Shown piece after piece: positions 16,768 to 25,708 of a DNA stretch of 64,000 bases. The stretch spans positions 62,001 to 126,000 of the forward strand of contig JBEKZV010000002.1 in NCBI GenBank assembly GCA_049509515.1, written 5' to 3'. The position numbers were made by a program, and so were the translations under genes. This DNA comes from JBEKCP01 sp049509515 (GTDB lineage: Bacteria > Planctomycetota > Planctomycetia > Pirellulales > Thermoguttaceae). The first letter of the stretch is position 1; every line of letters starts with the position of its first letter. A model generated the notes under the pieces. It did no database searches, had not been told where the DNA came from, and worked only from the letters and a program-made list of their open reading frames with translations.

Positions 16768-17046
16768 ATGGTGCCGGACGACCACCGGCCAGAAATCCCC
16801 CCCAACATCTTGCCTCTTGCAACGACAATGATCGACATGCCCCCTTTGGAGGATCGCGTCCTGAGCGCGCTGGAACGGAATCCTTACCTCCCCCCCCGGA
16901 CACTCCGTTTCGAGACGAGCCAGGGCCGCGTGACTTTGCGAGGAACCGTGGGCACTTATTACCAGAAGCAGATGGCCCAAGAGTCGCTGCGGCACGTGGC
17001 GGGGATCCACGAGATCGCCAACGAATTGGAAGTCTGCTGGTCCTGA
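16768..17046 (+). CDS. BON-domain protein
   Basis: The C-terminal 60 residues form one BON domain: R-V-L-S-A-L-E-R-N-P-Y... G-R-V-T-L-R-G-T-V-G-T-Y-Y-Q-K-Q-M-A-Q-E-S-L-R-H-V-A-G-I-H-E-I-A-N-E-L-E-V. BON (OsmY-type) domains bind lipid or peptidoglycan-side ligands. The start is unclear: ATGs at 16699, 16768 and 16828 are in frame and none has a good ribosome site; 16768 gives 92 aa. No signal peptide is evident from any start, so it may be cytoplasmic. An inverted repeat terminator follows at 17084. Confidence 0.75.
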   Translation: MVPDDHRPEIPPNILPLATTMIDMPPLEDRVLSALERNPYLPPRTLRFETSQGRVTLRGTVGTYYQKQMAQESLRHVAGIHEIANELEVCWS

Positions 17047-17083
17047 TTATACTGCTCGCGGGTGGAAGTGCCACCTTCAACAG

Positions 17084-17142
17084 AAGCCCGAAGCGCAAGC
17101 GAGGCACCCGAGTCTGCCCCTCGCTCGCGCTTCGGGCTTTTA
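17084..17142. terminator. Bidirectional hairpin terminator
   Basis: AAGCCCGAAGCGCAAGCGAG and its complement CTCGCTCGCGCTTCGGGCTT form a long GC-rich stem with a loop of about 15 nt, followed by TTTTAT on the plus side. It lies between the convergent BON and STAS genes, as a shared terminator should. The arm sequence is also a common planctomycete dispersed repeat, so it may have been recruited. Confidence 0.75.
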
Positions 17143-17173
17143 TCAGGATCGGCCGCCGGCAGTATGGGCCGCG

Positions 17174-17548
17174 TCACCGCGGCAGCCGGGGGTCGCAGCC
17201 GCCCAAGACGGCCTCCTGCCTGGTCTCGTACGTCGGGAAGCGGTCTTGCAACGCGCAGCCCTGCAATACGCGCCGGTTGTGCGGCGACAGCCCGCACAGC
17301 CGCAACAGACCATCGCGCTCCTGCAGTTGCTTATAGAGCCGCAGCAACTGGCCGACCAAGTGGCTGTCCAGCAGGGCGACCTGGTCCAACTCCAAAACGA
17401 TCCGGTAGATGAAGTGATTCTGGGCCAAGTCCCACACTTCCTCCGCCAGCGACGCCGGGTTGGCCGCATCCAGACCCCGCACGCGGACCAGCAGCCAATC
17501 GGGACCGCGCTCGACGTCCAACTCGCAGCCGGACTGAGTTTCCACCAT
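17174..17548 (-). CDS. STAS-domain (anti-sigma factor antagonist-like) protein
   Basis: A 124-aa single-domain protein; AAGGAG 6 nt before ATG 17548 sets the start. The sequence fits STAS: an N-terminal beta strand D-W-L-L-V-R-V-R-G-L, then R-I-V-L-E-L-D-Q-V-A-L-L-D-S-H-L-V-G-Q-L-L-R-L, where the Ser in L-D-S is the usual phosphorylation site, then D-G-L-L-R-L-C-G-L-S and F-P-T-Y-E-T. It would act in a partner-switching cascade with a kinase/anti-sigma factor. None is beside it, so the partner is encoded elsewhere. Confidence 0.85.
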   Translation of the reverse strand: MVETQSGCELDVERGPDWLLVRVRGLDAANPASLAEEVWDLAQNHFIYRIVLELDQVALLDSHLVGQLLRLYKQLQERDGLLRLCGLSPHNRRVLQGCALQDRFPTYETRQEAVLGGCDPRLPR

Positions 17549-17716
17549 AAGACGCTCCTTCGCCGGGCGTAGATTGCCTTGCCCTGACAAGCTCCTCCAA
17601 TCACTAATTTTAGCAGATCACGCAAGCCCGACAATCCCCCCGAAGAGGTACTATGTTCAGAAAGCTCGTCCGGCTGCCGCTTCGGCCGGAACCGCGCCCA
17701 ACGCCGCAAGGGGCGT

Positions 17717-18745
17717 TCAGAATAGCTGCCGCTGGGGCGGCTCGCCTCCTTCGGGCACGGGGCTGAGCCCCAAGTGCTCGAAGGCGGCCGGGGTCAACCG
17801 CCGGCCCCGGGGCGTCCGCACCACCAGCTCGCTCCGCAGGAGGAACGGTTCCACCTCGTCAATCAGCGTATCCGGGGCCAGATTCATCGTGTGGGCCACG
17901 GCCTCGACCCCCACCGGCCCCCCGCCGAACACCCGGGCAATCGTCTCCAGGTACTTCCGGTCCTGCTGGTCCAGTCCCAGGACATCGATGGCTTGCATTT
18001 TCAGGGCATCGCGGGCGACGCCGAGCGTGATCCGGCCGTCGGCCCGGCTCTGGGCGTAATCGCGGACCCAGCGGAGGCGGTTATTCGCCAGGCGGGGGGT
18101 GCCACGGCTGCGGACGGCGATCTCCGCGGCCGCCTCGGGGACGATCTGGACCCGCAGCTTCCCCGCGTTGCGGCGGACGATCTCGGCCAGTTCGTCCACC
18201 GTGTAGAACTCCAAGTGCTCCCGCATCTGGAAGCGGTCCCGCAAGGGCGCCGAGAGGAGGCCCGTGCGGGTCGTGGCCCCGATGAGCGTGAAGGGCTTGA
18301 GGTGCATGTTGATCGTGCGGGCGTTGACCCCTTCGCCCAGCGTCACGTCGACGCGGAAATCCTCCATCGCCGGATAGAGGAACTCCTCGACCGCCTTGGG
18401 CAGGCGGTGGATCTCGTCGATAAAGAGCACCGACCGCTCCTCGGCATTGGTCAGGTAAGGGATGAGGTCCTTGGGGGCGGCGAGGGCGGCGCCGCTGGCC
18501 AGTTGGAAGGCCACGCCCAGGTCGTGGGGGATGCAGGTGGCGAAGGTGGTCTTGCCCAGTCCGGGAGGGCCGTCGAAGAGGATGTGTCCCAGCGGCTCGC
18601 CCCGCTTGGAGGCCGCATCCACCGCGATTTCCAGGCGGGCGTAGACCTCGCGCTGGCCGACCATGTCCCGCATCCGCTGCGGCCGCAGGTCGCGGTCCTC
18701 GTCCACGTACTGGGTCTGCGGCTGCAGGATCGGTTCGCGGGGCAT
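17717..18745 (-). CDS. ruvB: Holliday junction branch migration ATPase RuvB
   Basis: Hexameric motor that drives branch migration with RuvA. The 342-aa protein has Walker A (F-D-G-P-P-G-L-G-K-T-T, about 57-67), Walker B (V-L-F-I-D-E-I-H-R), sensor 1 / arginine-finger region (I-G-A-T-T-R-T-G-L-L-S-A-P-L-R-D-R-F) and sensor 2 R-S-R-G-T-P-R. The C-terminal winged helix (E-P-F-L-L-R-S-E-L-V-V-R-T-P-R-G-R) binds DNA. It starts 2 bp after the ruvA stop and is third in ruvC-ruvA-ruvB. Confidence 0.98.
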   Translation of the reverse strand: MPREPILQPQTQYVDEDRDLRPQRMRDMVGQREVYARLEIAVDAASKRGEPLGHILFDGPPGLGKTTFATCIPHDLGVAFQLASGAALAAPKDLIPYLTNAEERSVLFIDEIHRLPKAVEEFLYPAMEDFRVDVTLGEGVNARTINMHLKPFTLIGATTRTGLLSAPLRDRFQMREHLEFYTVDELAEIVRRNAGKLRVQIVPEAAAEIAVRSRGTPRLANNRLRWVRDYAQSRADGRITLGVARDALKMQAIDVLGLDQQDRKYLETIARVFGGGPVGVEAVAHTMNLAPDTLIDEVEPFLLRSELVVRTPRGRRLTPAAFEHLGLSPVPEGGEPPQRQLF

Positions 18746-18747
18746 GG

Positions 18748-19368
18748 CTAGTGGCTCTGCTGGTAGATCGCCTGGAGCAGGTCCTGGACGTCGGCGTACT
18801 TCTTCTTGGCCGCCAGGGCGGTGTCCAGGAGCCGGCGGGCGTCGCTCTCCGAGTGCCCCAGCTTCCGCAGGACCTCGAACGTCTCGGAGACCACGTCCGC
18901 GGGGACTTCGGAGCCGACCGCCTCCCGCTGGGCCACCATCAGGGCGAACTTGGGCACCTTCCGCCGCAGCTTGGCAATGATCCGCTCGGACATCGCCGGC
19001 CCGATCCCCGGCAGCGAGGAAAGCAGCTTGGTGTCCTGCTCCTCGATGGCCGTGGCCACGTCCTTGACCGGCCGGGTCATCGCCCGCAGGGCCTTCCGCG
19101 CCCCCACGCCGTCGACCGAGCAGAACAGCTCGAAGAACTCCCGCTCCACCTCGCTCAAGAAGCCGATCAGCCGCGGCGTCATGCGGCCCTGCATCGGGTT
19201 GCCTTCGAGATACTCGATGGTGAACAGGCTCACCTCGCTGCCCAGCAGGTGCTGCAAGTGGCGGCGGGTGAACTCGGGCACGAGCACCTCGTACTCCATT
19301 GCGGCGATGCCCAAGGTCAGGCGGTCGTCGCCCAGCTCGACCAGGCGGCCGGTGATTTTGGTGATCAT
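18748..19368 (-). CDS. ruvA: Holliday junction binding protein RuvA
   Basis: A 206-aa tetrameric junction-binding subunit. Domain I (M-I-T-K-I-T-G-R-L... Y-E-V-L-V-P) is an OB fold; domain II has helix-hairpin-helix loops (S-V-D-G-V-G-A-R-K-A-L and S-L-P-G-I-G-P-A-M-S-E-R-I-I-A-K-L); domain III, after a linker, binds RuvB (V-L-R-K-L-G-H-S-E-S-D-A-R-R-L-L). Its ATG overlaps the ruvC stop as ATGA. Confidence 0.97.
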   Translation of the reverse strand: MITKITGRLVELGDDRLTLGIAAMEYEVLVPEFTRRHLQHLLGSEVSLFTIEYLEGNPMQGRMTPRLIGFLSEVEREFFELFCSVDGVGARKALRAMTRPVKDVATAIEEQDTKLLSSLPGIGPAMSERIIAKLRRKVPKFALMVAQREAVGSEVPADVVSETFEVLRKLGHSESDARRLLDTALAAKKKYADVQDLLQAIYQQSH

Positions 19369-19877
19369 TTGCGTCTCCGCGGCTTGTCCTTCAGGTAGTA
19401 ATGGCACAGGGCCACCGCCAGGGCATCGGCCACGTCGGGGGGCTCGGGGAGCGCGGCGAGCGCGAGTTCCCGCTGGATGGCCCGCTGGACCTGGGCCTTG
19501 TCGGCCCGGCCCGCGCCCGTCAGGATACGCTTGACCTGCGTGGCCGAGTAGTGCATCACCGGGACGCCGGCCTGGGCGGCGGCCAGGCAGATCACGCCCC
19601 GCGCGTGCCCCATGAGGATCGCGGTCCGCGGGTGCCGGTAATGCGAGTAAAGCTGTTCCAGGGCCACGGCCGCGGGCTGGAAAGCGGCGATCACGTCGGC
19701 CACTCCTTGATAAACCTCCAGCAGCCGCCCGGCGATCGACCCGCGGCTGCGGCCCCGCACGACCCCCGCCTCGCACAGCCGCGGCGGCCCCGTGCCGATC
19801 TCCAGCACGCCGTAGCCGGTGATGTTCAGCCCCGGGTCGATACCGAGGATGCGGGTGGGAGACGTAGCGTCGGGCAT
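19365..19877 (-). CDS. ruvC: Crossover junction endodeoxyribonuclease RuvC
   Basis: A 170-aa resolvase of the RNase H fold that cuts the junctions moved by RuvAB. Catalytic acidic residues are in place: D14 in L-G-I-D-P-G, E74 in V-A-L-E-Q-L-Y, and the C-terminal D-V-A-D-A-L-A-V-A pair. The basic Y-S-H-Y-R-H-P loop follows E74. It heads the ruvCAB operon; the long palindromic element copy 2 lies just upstream. Confidence 0.97.
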   Translation of the reverse strand: MPDATSPTRILGIDPGLNITGYGVLEIGTGPPRLCEAGVVRGRSRGSIAGRLLEVYQGVADVIAAFQPAAVALEQLYSHYRHPRTAILMGHARGVICLAAAQAGVPVMHYSATQVKRILTGAGRADKAQVQRAIQRELALAALPEPPDVADALAVALCHYYLKDKPRRRK

Positions 19878-19908
19878 GGCGGCAGGCGGCCGGCGGCCGG
19901 CGGAGCAT

Positions 19909-20010
19909 GTAGGGTGGGTCGACGGGCACCGTGCGGAGCATGGTCGGCGAGCCCCACCATTTTTCGGGCGAATTCTTGTGGTGGGGCTCGCGGCGCTCGA
20001 CCCACCCTAC
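19909..20010. repeat. Long palindromic element, copy 2 (102 bp)
   Basis: Inverse orientation of the element at 8621-8741: GTAGGGTGGGTCGACGGGCA at one end and CTCGACCCACCCTAC at the other, with GCACCGTGCGGAGCATGGTC inside. It sits between cysS and ruvC and is about 20 bp shorter than copy 1, because the latter has extra bases in its CATGC palindrome. Confidence 0.9.
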
Positions 20011-20040
20011 GACTGACTACTGACGACTGACGGTCGTCCG

Positions 20041-21654
20041 TCACGCCTCCTTTCGCAGGGTCCATCCCGTGCCGCCGGATCGGTCCTCGAGCGTGATCCC
20101 CAGCCCAGAGAGGCCCTTGCGGATGCGGTCGGCGGTGGCGAAGTCTTTCTTGGCCCGGGCCTCGGCGCGGAGGTCTATCAGCAGGCCCATCAGCCGCGCG
20201 ACCAGCTCCATGTCGTCGGCCGGCTCGGCCGCCTCGGGCGGCCGGCCGAAAAGTCCCAGCACGGCCCCCAACTCGCGCAAGACGGCCGTGCCGCGTGCCA
20301 GGGAGGCCAGCCGGTCGTCGCTGCGGTTCTCGGGCTGTTCGAGTTTCTCGTCGTCGATGAACTTGTTGAGCCGCCGCAGCAGCTCGAACAGGTGGCCGAT
20401 CGCCCCGCCCGTGTTGAAATCGTCGTCCATCGCCTCCAGAAACCGGTCGCGCCGCCCGGCGACGTCTACCAGCAGCCCATCGCCGCCGGGGTTGAACTCC
20501 CCCTGCCGCCGCCGCTCGGGCGGCCGGATGGCATGGAAACTCCGGCCGCAGACCCGCTCGTAGCGCTTGAAGAAGCGATGGAAATTCTCCACTGCCGCTT
20601 GCGTCTCCTGGAGCCGCCCGAGGCTGTAGTCGATCGGCCGGCGGTAGTGGGTGGCCAGGAGGAAGAAGCGGATGGTCTCCGGGGTGAACTCCGAGAGCAG
20701 CTCGCGGAACGCTGCGGAACCCTTCGATTTGCTGATCTTGCCGGCCTGCTGGGCCTCCAGGTCGCCGGCCCGGGCAGCATGCGCAGCATGGTCGTGCGCG
20801 GCGGCGGCCGGGGCACCCGCGGCTGTGGCCGTGGGTCGCGTGCTCCGCCCGCCCAGCTTCCCCACCTCGTCGGAGGCCTGCATCAGGCCGTTGTGCATCC
20901 AGTACTTGGCCATGGGCTGGCCGTGGGCCGACTCGCTCTGGGCGATCTCGTTCTCGTGGTGCGGGAAGACCAGGTCCAGCCCGCCGCCGTGGATGTCGAA
21001 GGTCCGCCCCAGCAGGCGGCGGCTCATGGCGGAGCACTCGATGTGCCAGCCGGGGCGGCCGGGGCCCCACGGGCTGGGCCACGAGGGCTCGCCCGGCTTG
21101 GCCGCCTTCCACAGGGCGAAGTCGGCCGCGGTGTGCTTCCGCTGAGCCGTGGCGCCCCCTTCCCCCTGCATCGCCTCGACCGCCCGGCCGCTCAGCTTGC
21201 CGTACTCCGCGTCCTTGCCCACGTCGAAGTACACGTCCCCGTCGGACTGGTAGGCGAAGCCGCGCTGGACGAGCGTCGCGACGAAGTCGACGATCTCGCC
21301 GATGTTTTCCGTACACCGCGGGAAGTGGTCGATCGTGTCCACCCCCAGGGCCGCGATGTTCCGCAGGTAGTCGGCCGTCATCTCGGCGGCCAGCTCGGCC
21401 ATCGACATGCCCCGCGCCGCCGACTCGGCGATCAGCTTGTCGTCCACGTCGGTGATGTTCACCACCAGCGTCACCTCGTAGCCCGAGTAGACCAGGTACC
21501 GCTTGATCGTGTCGAAGATCACCGGCCCGACCATGTGGCCGACGTGGCTCGGCTTGTAGACGGTGGGACCGCACAGGTAGATGCCGACCTTGCCGGGGTG
21601 GACCGGCTCCAGGGGCTCTTTCGTGCGCGAGAGGGTGTTGTAGAGACGGATCAT
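20041..21654 (-). CDS. cysS: Cysteinyl-tRNA synthetase
   Basis: Charges tRNA-Cys. The 537-aa class I synthetase has zinc ligands C28, C207 and H232 (within L-C-G-P-T-V-Y, W-H-I-E-C-S-A-M and F-P-H-H-E-N-E), the HIGH motif as H-V-G-H (37-40) and KMSKS as K-I-S-K-S (306-310). Directly before K-I-S-K-S is an Ala/His-rich insert of about 35 residues (265-304) that contains a CATGC palindrome repeat (20772-20796) and is not a feature of the family. The C-terminal anticodon helical domain is complete (D-F-A-T-A-D-R-I-R). The insert does not break the frame, so the enzyme is presumably active. Confidence 0.96.
   Translation of the reverse strand: MIRLYNTLSRTKEPLEPVHPGKVGIYLCGPTVYKPSHVGHMVGPVIFDTIKRYLVYSGYEVTLVVNITDVDDKLIAESAARGMSMAELAAEMTADYLRNIAALGVDTIDHFPRCTENIGEIVDFVATLVQRGFAYQSDGDVYFDVGKDAEYGKLSGRAVEAMQGEGGATAQRKHTAADFALWKAAKPGEPSWPSPWGPGRPGWHIECSAMSRRLLGRTFDIHGGGLDLVFPHHENEIAQSESAHGQPMAKYWMHNGLMQASDEVGKLGGRSTRPTATAAGAPAAAAHDHAAHAARAGDLEAQQAGKISKSKGSAAFRELLSEFTPETIRFFLLATHYRRPIDYSLGRLQETQAAVENFHRFFKRYERVCGRSFHAIRPPERRRQGEFNPGGDGLLVDVAGRRDRFLEAMDDDFNTGGAIGHLFELLRRLNKFIDDEKLEQPENRSDDRLASLARGTAVLRELGAVLGLFGRPPEAAEPADDMELVARLMGLLIDLRAEARAKKDFATADRIRKGLSGLGITLEDRSGGTGWTLRKEA
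20772..20796. repeat. CATGC palindrome inside cysS
   Basis: GCAGCATGCGCAGCATGGTC, the same family as in hydG and the grpE-like gene. It encodes part of the Ala/His-rich insert that precedes the KMSKS loop. Confidence 0.7.
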
Positions 21655-21660
21655 GGGGGA

Positions 21661-21702
21661 TTGTTGATTCTGGATTTGAGATTTTGGATTTGAGATTTCA
21701 CA
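21661..21702. repeat. TTTGGAT/TTTGAGA heptanucleotide array
   Basis: Tandem units such as TCTGGATTTGAGATTTTGGA between cysS and ispF; a longer relative is at 24172-24300. Confidence 0.8.
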
Positions 21703-21732
21703 TCGGTCGCTTGCGGCTTCGCAACCGGCTGC

Positions 21733-22215
21733 TCACGGGGCCTGCAACAACGCGACGCACTCGGCGGACATGATCTCCTCCAGTCCCACGGGGCCGACGT
21801 GCTCGCCCGTCTTGCCCTTCAGGCCGACCCGCTCCGGCTCGACCTCCAGCAGGTCGGCAATCCGCTGGCGAATCGTCTGCCGGTAAGGCAGCAGCTTGGG
21901 CCGCTGGGCAAAGACGATGCAGTCGATGTTGACGACCTGCCAGCCCAGGACGCGGACGGCATCGCGGGCGGCCACGAGCATCCGGCCCGAATCGCGGCCG
22001 CGGTTCGCCGGGTCGGTGTCGGGGAACATTTGCCCGATGTCCCCCAGGGCCGCGGCGCCCAACAGGGCGTCGGTGACGGCGTGCAACAGGACGTCGGCAT
22101 CGCTGTGGCCGACCAACTGCCGGTCGTGAGGGATGTCGATCCCGCCCAGCCGCAACGGCCCGCCCCGGGTCAGCCGGTGCGTGTCGTGTCCGATTCCAAC
22201 GCGTAGTCGGTCCGT
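21733..22215 (-). CDS. ispF: 2-C-methyl-D-erythritol 2,4-cyclodiphosphate synthase with apparent ACG start
   Basis: MEP-pathway enzyme of isoprenoid synthesis. The conserved N-terminus (R-V-G-I-G-H-D-T-H-R-L, with the zinc-binding Asp and His) is encoded upstream of the first in-frame ATG/GTG. Between it and an in-frame TAA there is no ATG, GTG or TTG; AAAGGGAGG is followed after 6 nt by ACG at 22215-22213. Starting there gives 160 aa, the usual size, and S-D-A-D-V-L-L-H-A, G-D-I-G-x-x-F-P-D-T-D and K-x-K-T-x-E are all present. Any shorter start loses catalytic residues. A TATAAT lies 42 bp before the ACG. Confidence 0.92.
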   Translation of the reverse strand, partial: TDRLRVGIGHDTHRLTRGGPLRLGGIDIPHDRQLVGHSDADVLLHAVTDALLGAAALGDIGQMFPDTDPANRGRDSGRMLVAARDAVRVLGWQVVNIDCIVFAQRPKLLPYRQTIRQRIADLLEVEPERVGLKGKTGEHVGPVGLEEIMSAECVALLQAP

Positions 22216-22256
22216 GGCGATCCTCCCTTTTCCCCGCCGGGCCCCTAATCGTGCGG

Positions 22257-22262
22257 ATTATA
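22257..22262 (-). promoter_or_regulatory. ispF: Candidate -10 box for ispF
   Basis: Perfect TATAAT on the minus strand, 42 bp upstream of the proposed ACG start. No clear -35 hexamer. Confidence 0.45.
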
Positions 22263-22306
22263 GGGGAAATCGGCGGAGAGGGGAAGACGGAAGAACCGGT
22301 GGGAAT

Positions 22307-22312
22307 TATAAT
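22307..22312 (+). promoter_or_regulatory. Candidate -10 box for the ABC exporter operon
   Basis: Perfect TATAAT ending 8 bp before the ATG at 22321. Transcription would begin at or next to the start codon, implying a leaderless message; no Shine-Dalgarno is visible. Confidence 0.45.
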
Positions 22313-22320
22313 GACTCGCC

Positions 22321-23328
<1,008 letters not shown>

Positions 23329-23331
23329 AGG

Positions 23332-24162
23332 ATGCCCACGCGCCTGACCCTCTGGTGGACCGTGCTGCGGATCAGCCTCTCGGAGCGGCTGATCTACCGG
23401 GTGGACTTCGCCCTGGGAACGCTGATGCGGTTCCTGCCGGTCGTCACGCAGATCTTCCTGTGGTGGGCCGTTTTCCAGGGCGCGGCGGCCTCCGGCATGA
23501 CGTCCCAAAAGATCGCCGGCTACTCGTACCGCGACTTCATCGCCTATTACCTGCTGACGTACATCGGCCGGGCCCTCTCGAGCATGCCGGGCCTGGCCAG
23601 CGGGCTGGCCCGCGACATCCGCGACGGCACCGTCAAGAAGTACCTCATCCAGCCCATCGACATGCTGGGCTTCCTGCTCTTGACCCGCCTGGCCCACAAG
23701 CTGGTCTTCTACACAATGGCCCTGCTGCCGTTCGCCCTGGTGTTCTACCTGTGCCGCGGGTTCTTTTCGGGCTGGCCCGACCCGGCCACCCTGCTGGCCT
23801 TCCTGGCCTCGCTGGTGATGGCGTTCCTGTTGGGGTTCCTGATCGAGGCGACGCTGGGCATGATCGGCTTCTGGTTCCTGGAAGTGAGCTCGCTCTTGTT
23901 CGTCTTCATGCTGATCAGCTTCTTCTGCTCCGGCCACATGTTCCCGCTGGACATCCTGCCGGAGTTCTGGCGCGGGGTGTTGGGGGCGATACCGCTCCAG
24001 TATCTGGCCTACTTTCCCGCGGCCGTGTTCCTGGGAAAGATCAGCGGGGCGGAGTTGGCTTGGGGTTTGGCGATCGAGGCGGCGTGGATCGTGTTCTTTC
24101 TGGCGGCGGCCCGCGCCGCCTTCTACTTCGGCGCGCGGCACTACAGCGCGTATGGAGGGTGA
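23332..24162 (+). CDS. ABC-2 type exporter permease (DUF990-like), first subunit
   Basis: A 276-aa membrane protein with about six hydrophobic spans and the family's conserved cytoplasmic loop I-R-D-G-T-V-K-K-Y-L-I-Q-P-I-D between spans 2 and 3. The start ATG lies in the AAGGATG repeat right after the ATPase stop. With the ATPase and second permease it forms a heteromeric exporter; substrate unknown. Homologous trios are often annotated as multidrug or viologen exporters without direct proof. Confidence 0.9.
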   Translation: MPTRLTLWWTVLRISLSERLIYRVDFALGTLMRFLPVVTQIFLWWAVFQGAAASGMTSQKIAGYSYRDFIAYYLLTYIGRALSSMPGLASGLARDIRDGTVKKYLIQPIDMLGFLLLTRLAHKLVFYTMALLPFALVFYLCRGFFSGWPDPATLLAFLASLVMAFLLGFLIEATLGMIGFWFLEVSSLLFVFMLISFFCSGHMFPLDILPEFWRGVLGAIPLQYLAYFPAAVFLGKISGAELAWGLAIEAAWIVFFLAAARAAFYFGARHYSAYGG

Positions 24163-24171
24163 GGAAGAGAA

Positions 24172-24300
24172 ATGACAAATCTCAAATCCCAAATCTCAAA
24201 CAATACCAAATCACAAAATGCCAATGGCGGAAACGTCCGTTTCGATCCTTGGAGCTTCGTGTTTTGGATTTGTTTGGGATTTGGAAATTCGGATTTGGTG
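24172..24300. repeat. Degenerate AAATCCC/TTTGGAT heptanucleotide tract
   Basis: AAATCTCAAATCCCAAATCT on one side and GGATTTGTTTGGGATTTGGA on the other, so the whole tract can fold back on itself. It separates the two permease genes and is far more AT-rich than its surroundings. Confidence 0.85.
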
Positions 24301-24311
24301 CTTTGACTGCC

Positions 24312-25148
24312 ATGACCACCATCGCCGCCCATCTCCGTGTCTTGGCCACGTTCGCCCGCAACAGCCTGGTGCGCGACATGACCTTCCGCGGCAATTTCCT
24401 GATCGAGGCCCTCACGTCGCTGGGTTGGGCCTCGATGAACCTGGCCTTCTACGTGCTCATCTTCCGCTATACGCCGATGATCGGCCAGAACACCGGCTGG
24501 GGCCGCAACGAGTTCTTCCTGTTCTTCGCCACCGGCCTGTTGATCAATAGCACCGTGCAGACCCTGTTCATGACCAACGCCGACGAGCTGAGCGACCTGA
24601 TCCGCCTGGGCGGCCTGGACTTCATCCTCCTGAAGCCGATGGACACGCAGTTCCTCGTCTCGCTGAAGCGGATCGACTGGTCGTCACTGCCGAACTTCGC
24701 CGTCGGCGCGGCCTTGCTCGGCTACGCGCTGGTCGAGTTGCAATACGTGCCCGGGCCCGCGGAAATCCTCCTCTATCCGCTGTACCTGGCGTGCGGCGTG
24801 GCCATTTACTACAGCCTGATGACGGCCATGGCCGCCGCCACGGTGTGGATGGGCCGGAACCTGACCCTGCTGGACTTCTGGTTCTACCTGACGAATTTCA
24901 ACCGCTTCCCGATGGAGATCTACGGCGGCCCGTACGGCCTGCCGCTGCGGTGGCTGCTGACGTTCATCATCCCGGTGCTGGTGGTGGTGAACGTGCCGGC
25001 GGAGATCCTGGTGCGGCCGCTGCACCCCGAGATTCCGCGGGACTGGCTGTTGCCGGCCTTCACCCTGCTGGCCACCGTCGCCAGTTTTGTGTTTTCCCGC
25101 TGGGTCTTCCAGCGGGCGATCGCCAGTTATCGCAGCGCGAGCAGCTAA
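24312..25148 (+). CDS. ABC-2 type exporter permease (DUF990-like), second subunit
   Basis: A 278-aa permease with six hydrophobic spans, starting at ATG 24312. It has L-I-R-L-G-G-L-D-F-I-L-L-K-P-M-D, the counterpart of the loop in the first permease, and the conserved end P-A-E-I-L-V-R-P-L. A longer reading frame that begins further upstream is out of frame with the ATPase and permease and is not coding. The 149-bp spacer from the first permease is entirely heptanucleotide repeat, unusual within an operon. Confidence 0.92.
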   Translation: MTTIAAHLRVLATFARNSLVRDMTFRGNFLIEALTSLGWASMNLAFYVLIFRYTPMIGQNTGWGRNEFFLFFATGLLINSTVQTLFMTNADELSDLIRLGGLDFILLKPMDTQFLVSLKRIDWSSLPNFAVGAALLGYALVELQYVPGPAEILLYPLYLACGVAIYYSLMTAMAAATVWMGRNLTLLDFWFYLTNFNRFPMEIYGGPYGLPLRWLLTFIIPVLVVVNVPAEILVRPLHPEIPRDWLLPAFTLLATVASFVFSRWVFQRAIASYRSASS

Positions 25149-25167
25149 GGATTGGGGCGGACGAAAT

Positions 25168-25225
25168 GTATCCGGCACACTCCGTGTGCCGTTGGGAGGC
25201 GGCACACGGAGTGTGCCGGATACGT
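25168..25225. repeat. Paired TATCCGGCACAC palindromes
   Basis: TATCCGGCACACTCCGTGTG and its inverse complement CGGCACACGGAGTGTGCCGG, separated by 8 bp: each half is palindromic and the two halves also pair with each other. Related single units lie at 12196-12214 and 50825-50857. Confidence 0.9.
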
Positions 25226-25470
25226 TAGCTCCTCGTTCGCACGCTCCGCGTGGGAGCGAGAGGGCGTGTGGCAACCGTCGCCCTGGCCCCGCCGCGCTTT
25301 TTGGTCGTCATTTTCGCGATTTTCCAAAAGTCTCCCGACCACTGGGGCGTCCGGTCCGCCGGCCTTGCGTCAACAGACTTCGAGATTTCCCAGAGTGCCG
25401 TTCCTTTGGGGAGTCTCTTTCACCGAGTTTTCAAAGAACACCGCCGTCCGGCCACTCCCGGAGTGCTGGG

Positions 25471-25528
25471 CTGACACCTGACACCTGACACCTGACACCT
25501 GACACCTGACACCTGACACCTGACACCT
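25471..25528. repeat. CTGACAC heptanucleotide array
   Basis: Eight perfect tandem units of CTGACAC. Shorter related arrays are at 47198-47225. There are no spacers, so this is not a CRISPR. Confidence 0.97.
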
Positions 25529-25708
25529 TGCCCGCGGCTCCGGCCACCGGATATTAGCGGATCGCCCGGCCCGATTTCAAGCCCCGCAAGCGGGGCACAG
25601 GAATGGAAATCCCGCGCCGGCGCACTACAACGGCAACATGCCGAGTGTCGGGCGGGCGCCGCATGCGGGTCCGTCGCGTCCCTCCCGTGCTCGATCTGGA
25701 GTAGCGTC

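Larger units (their letters stand above)
25149..25708. other. Gene-free repeat-rich stretch
   Basis: No credible gene. It holds a paired palindrome (25168-25225), a hairpin of the GCTCC-TCG-TTCGCACGCTCCGCGTGGGAGC type (25229-25262) and a 7-nt tandem array (25471-25528). The part between them has no feature I can name. Confidence 0.7.

Noticed and set aside
25471..25528. CRISPR array
   Set aside because: Units are 7 nt with no spacers and no cas genes nearby; it is a simple tandem array.
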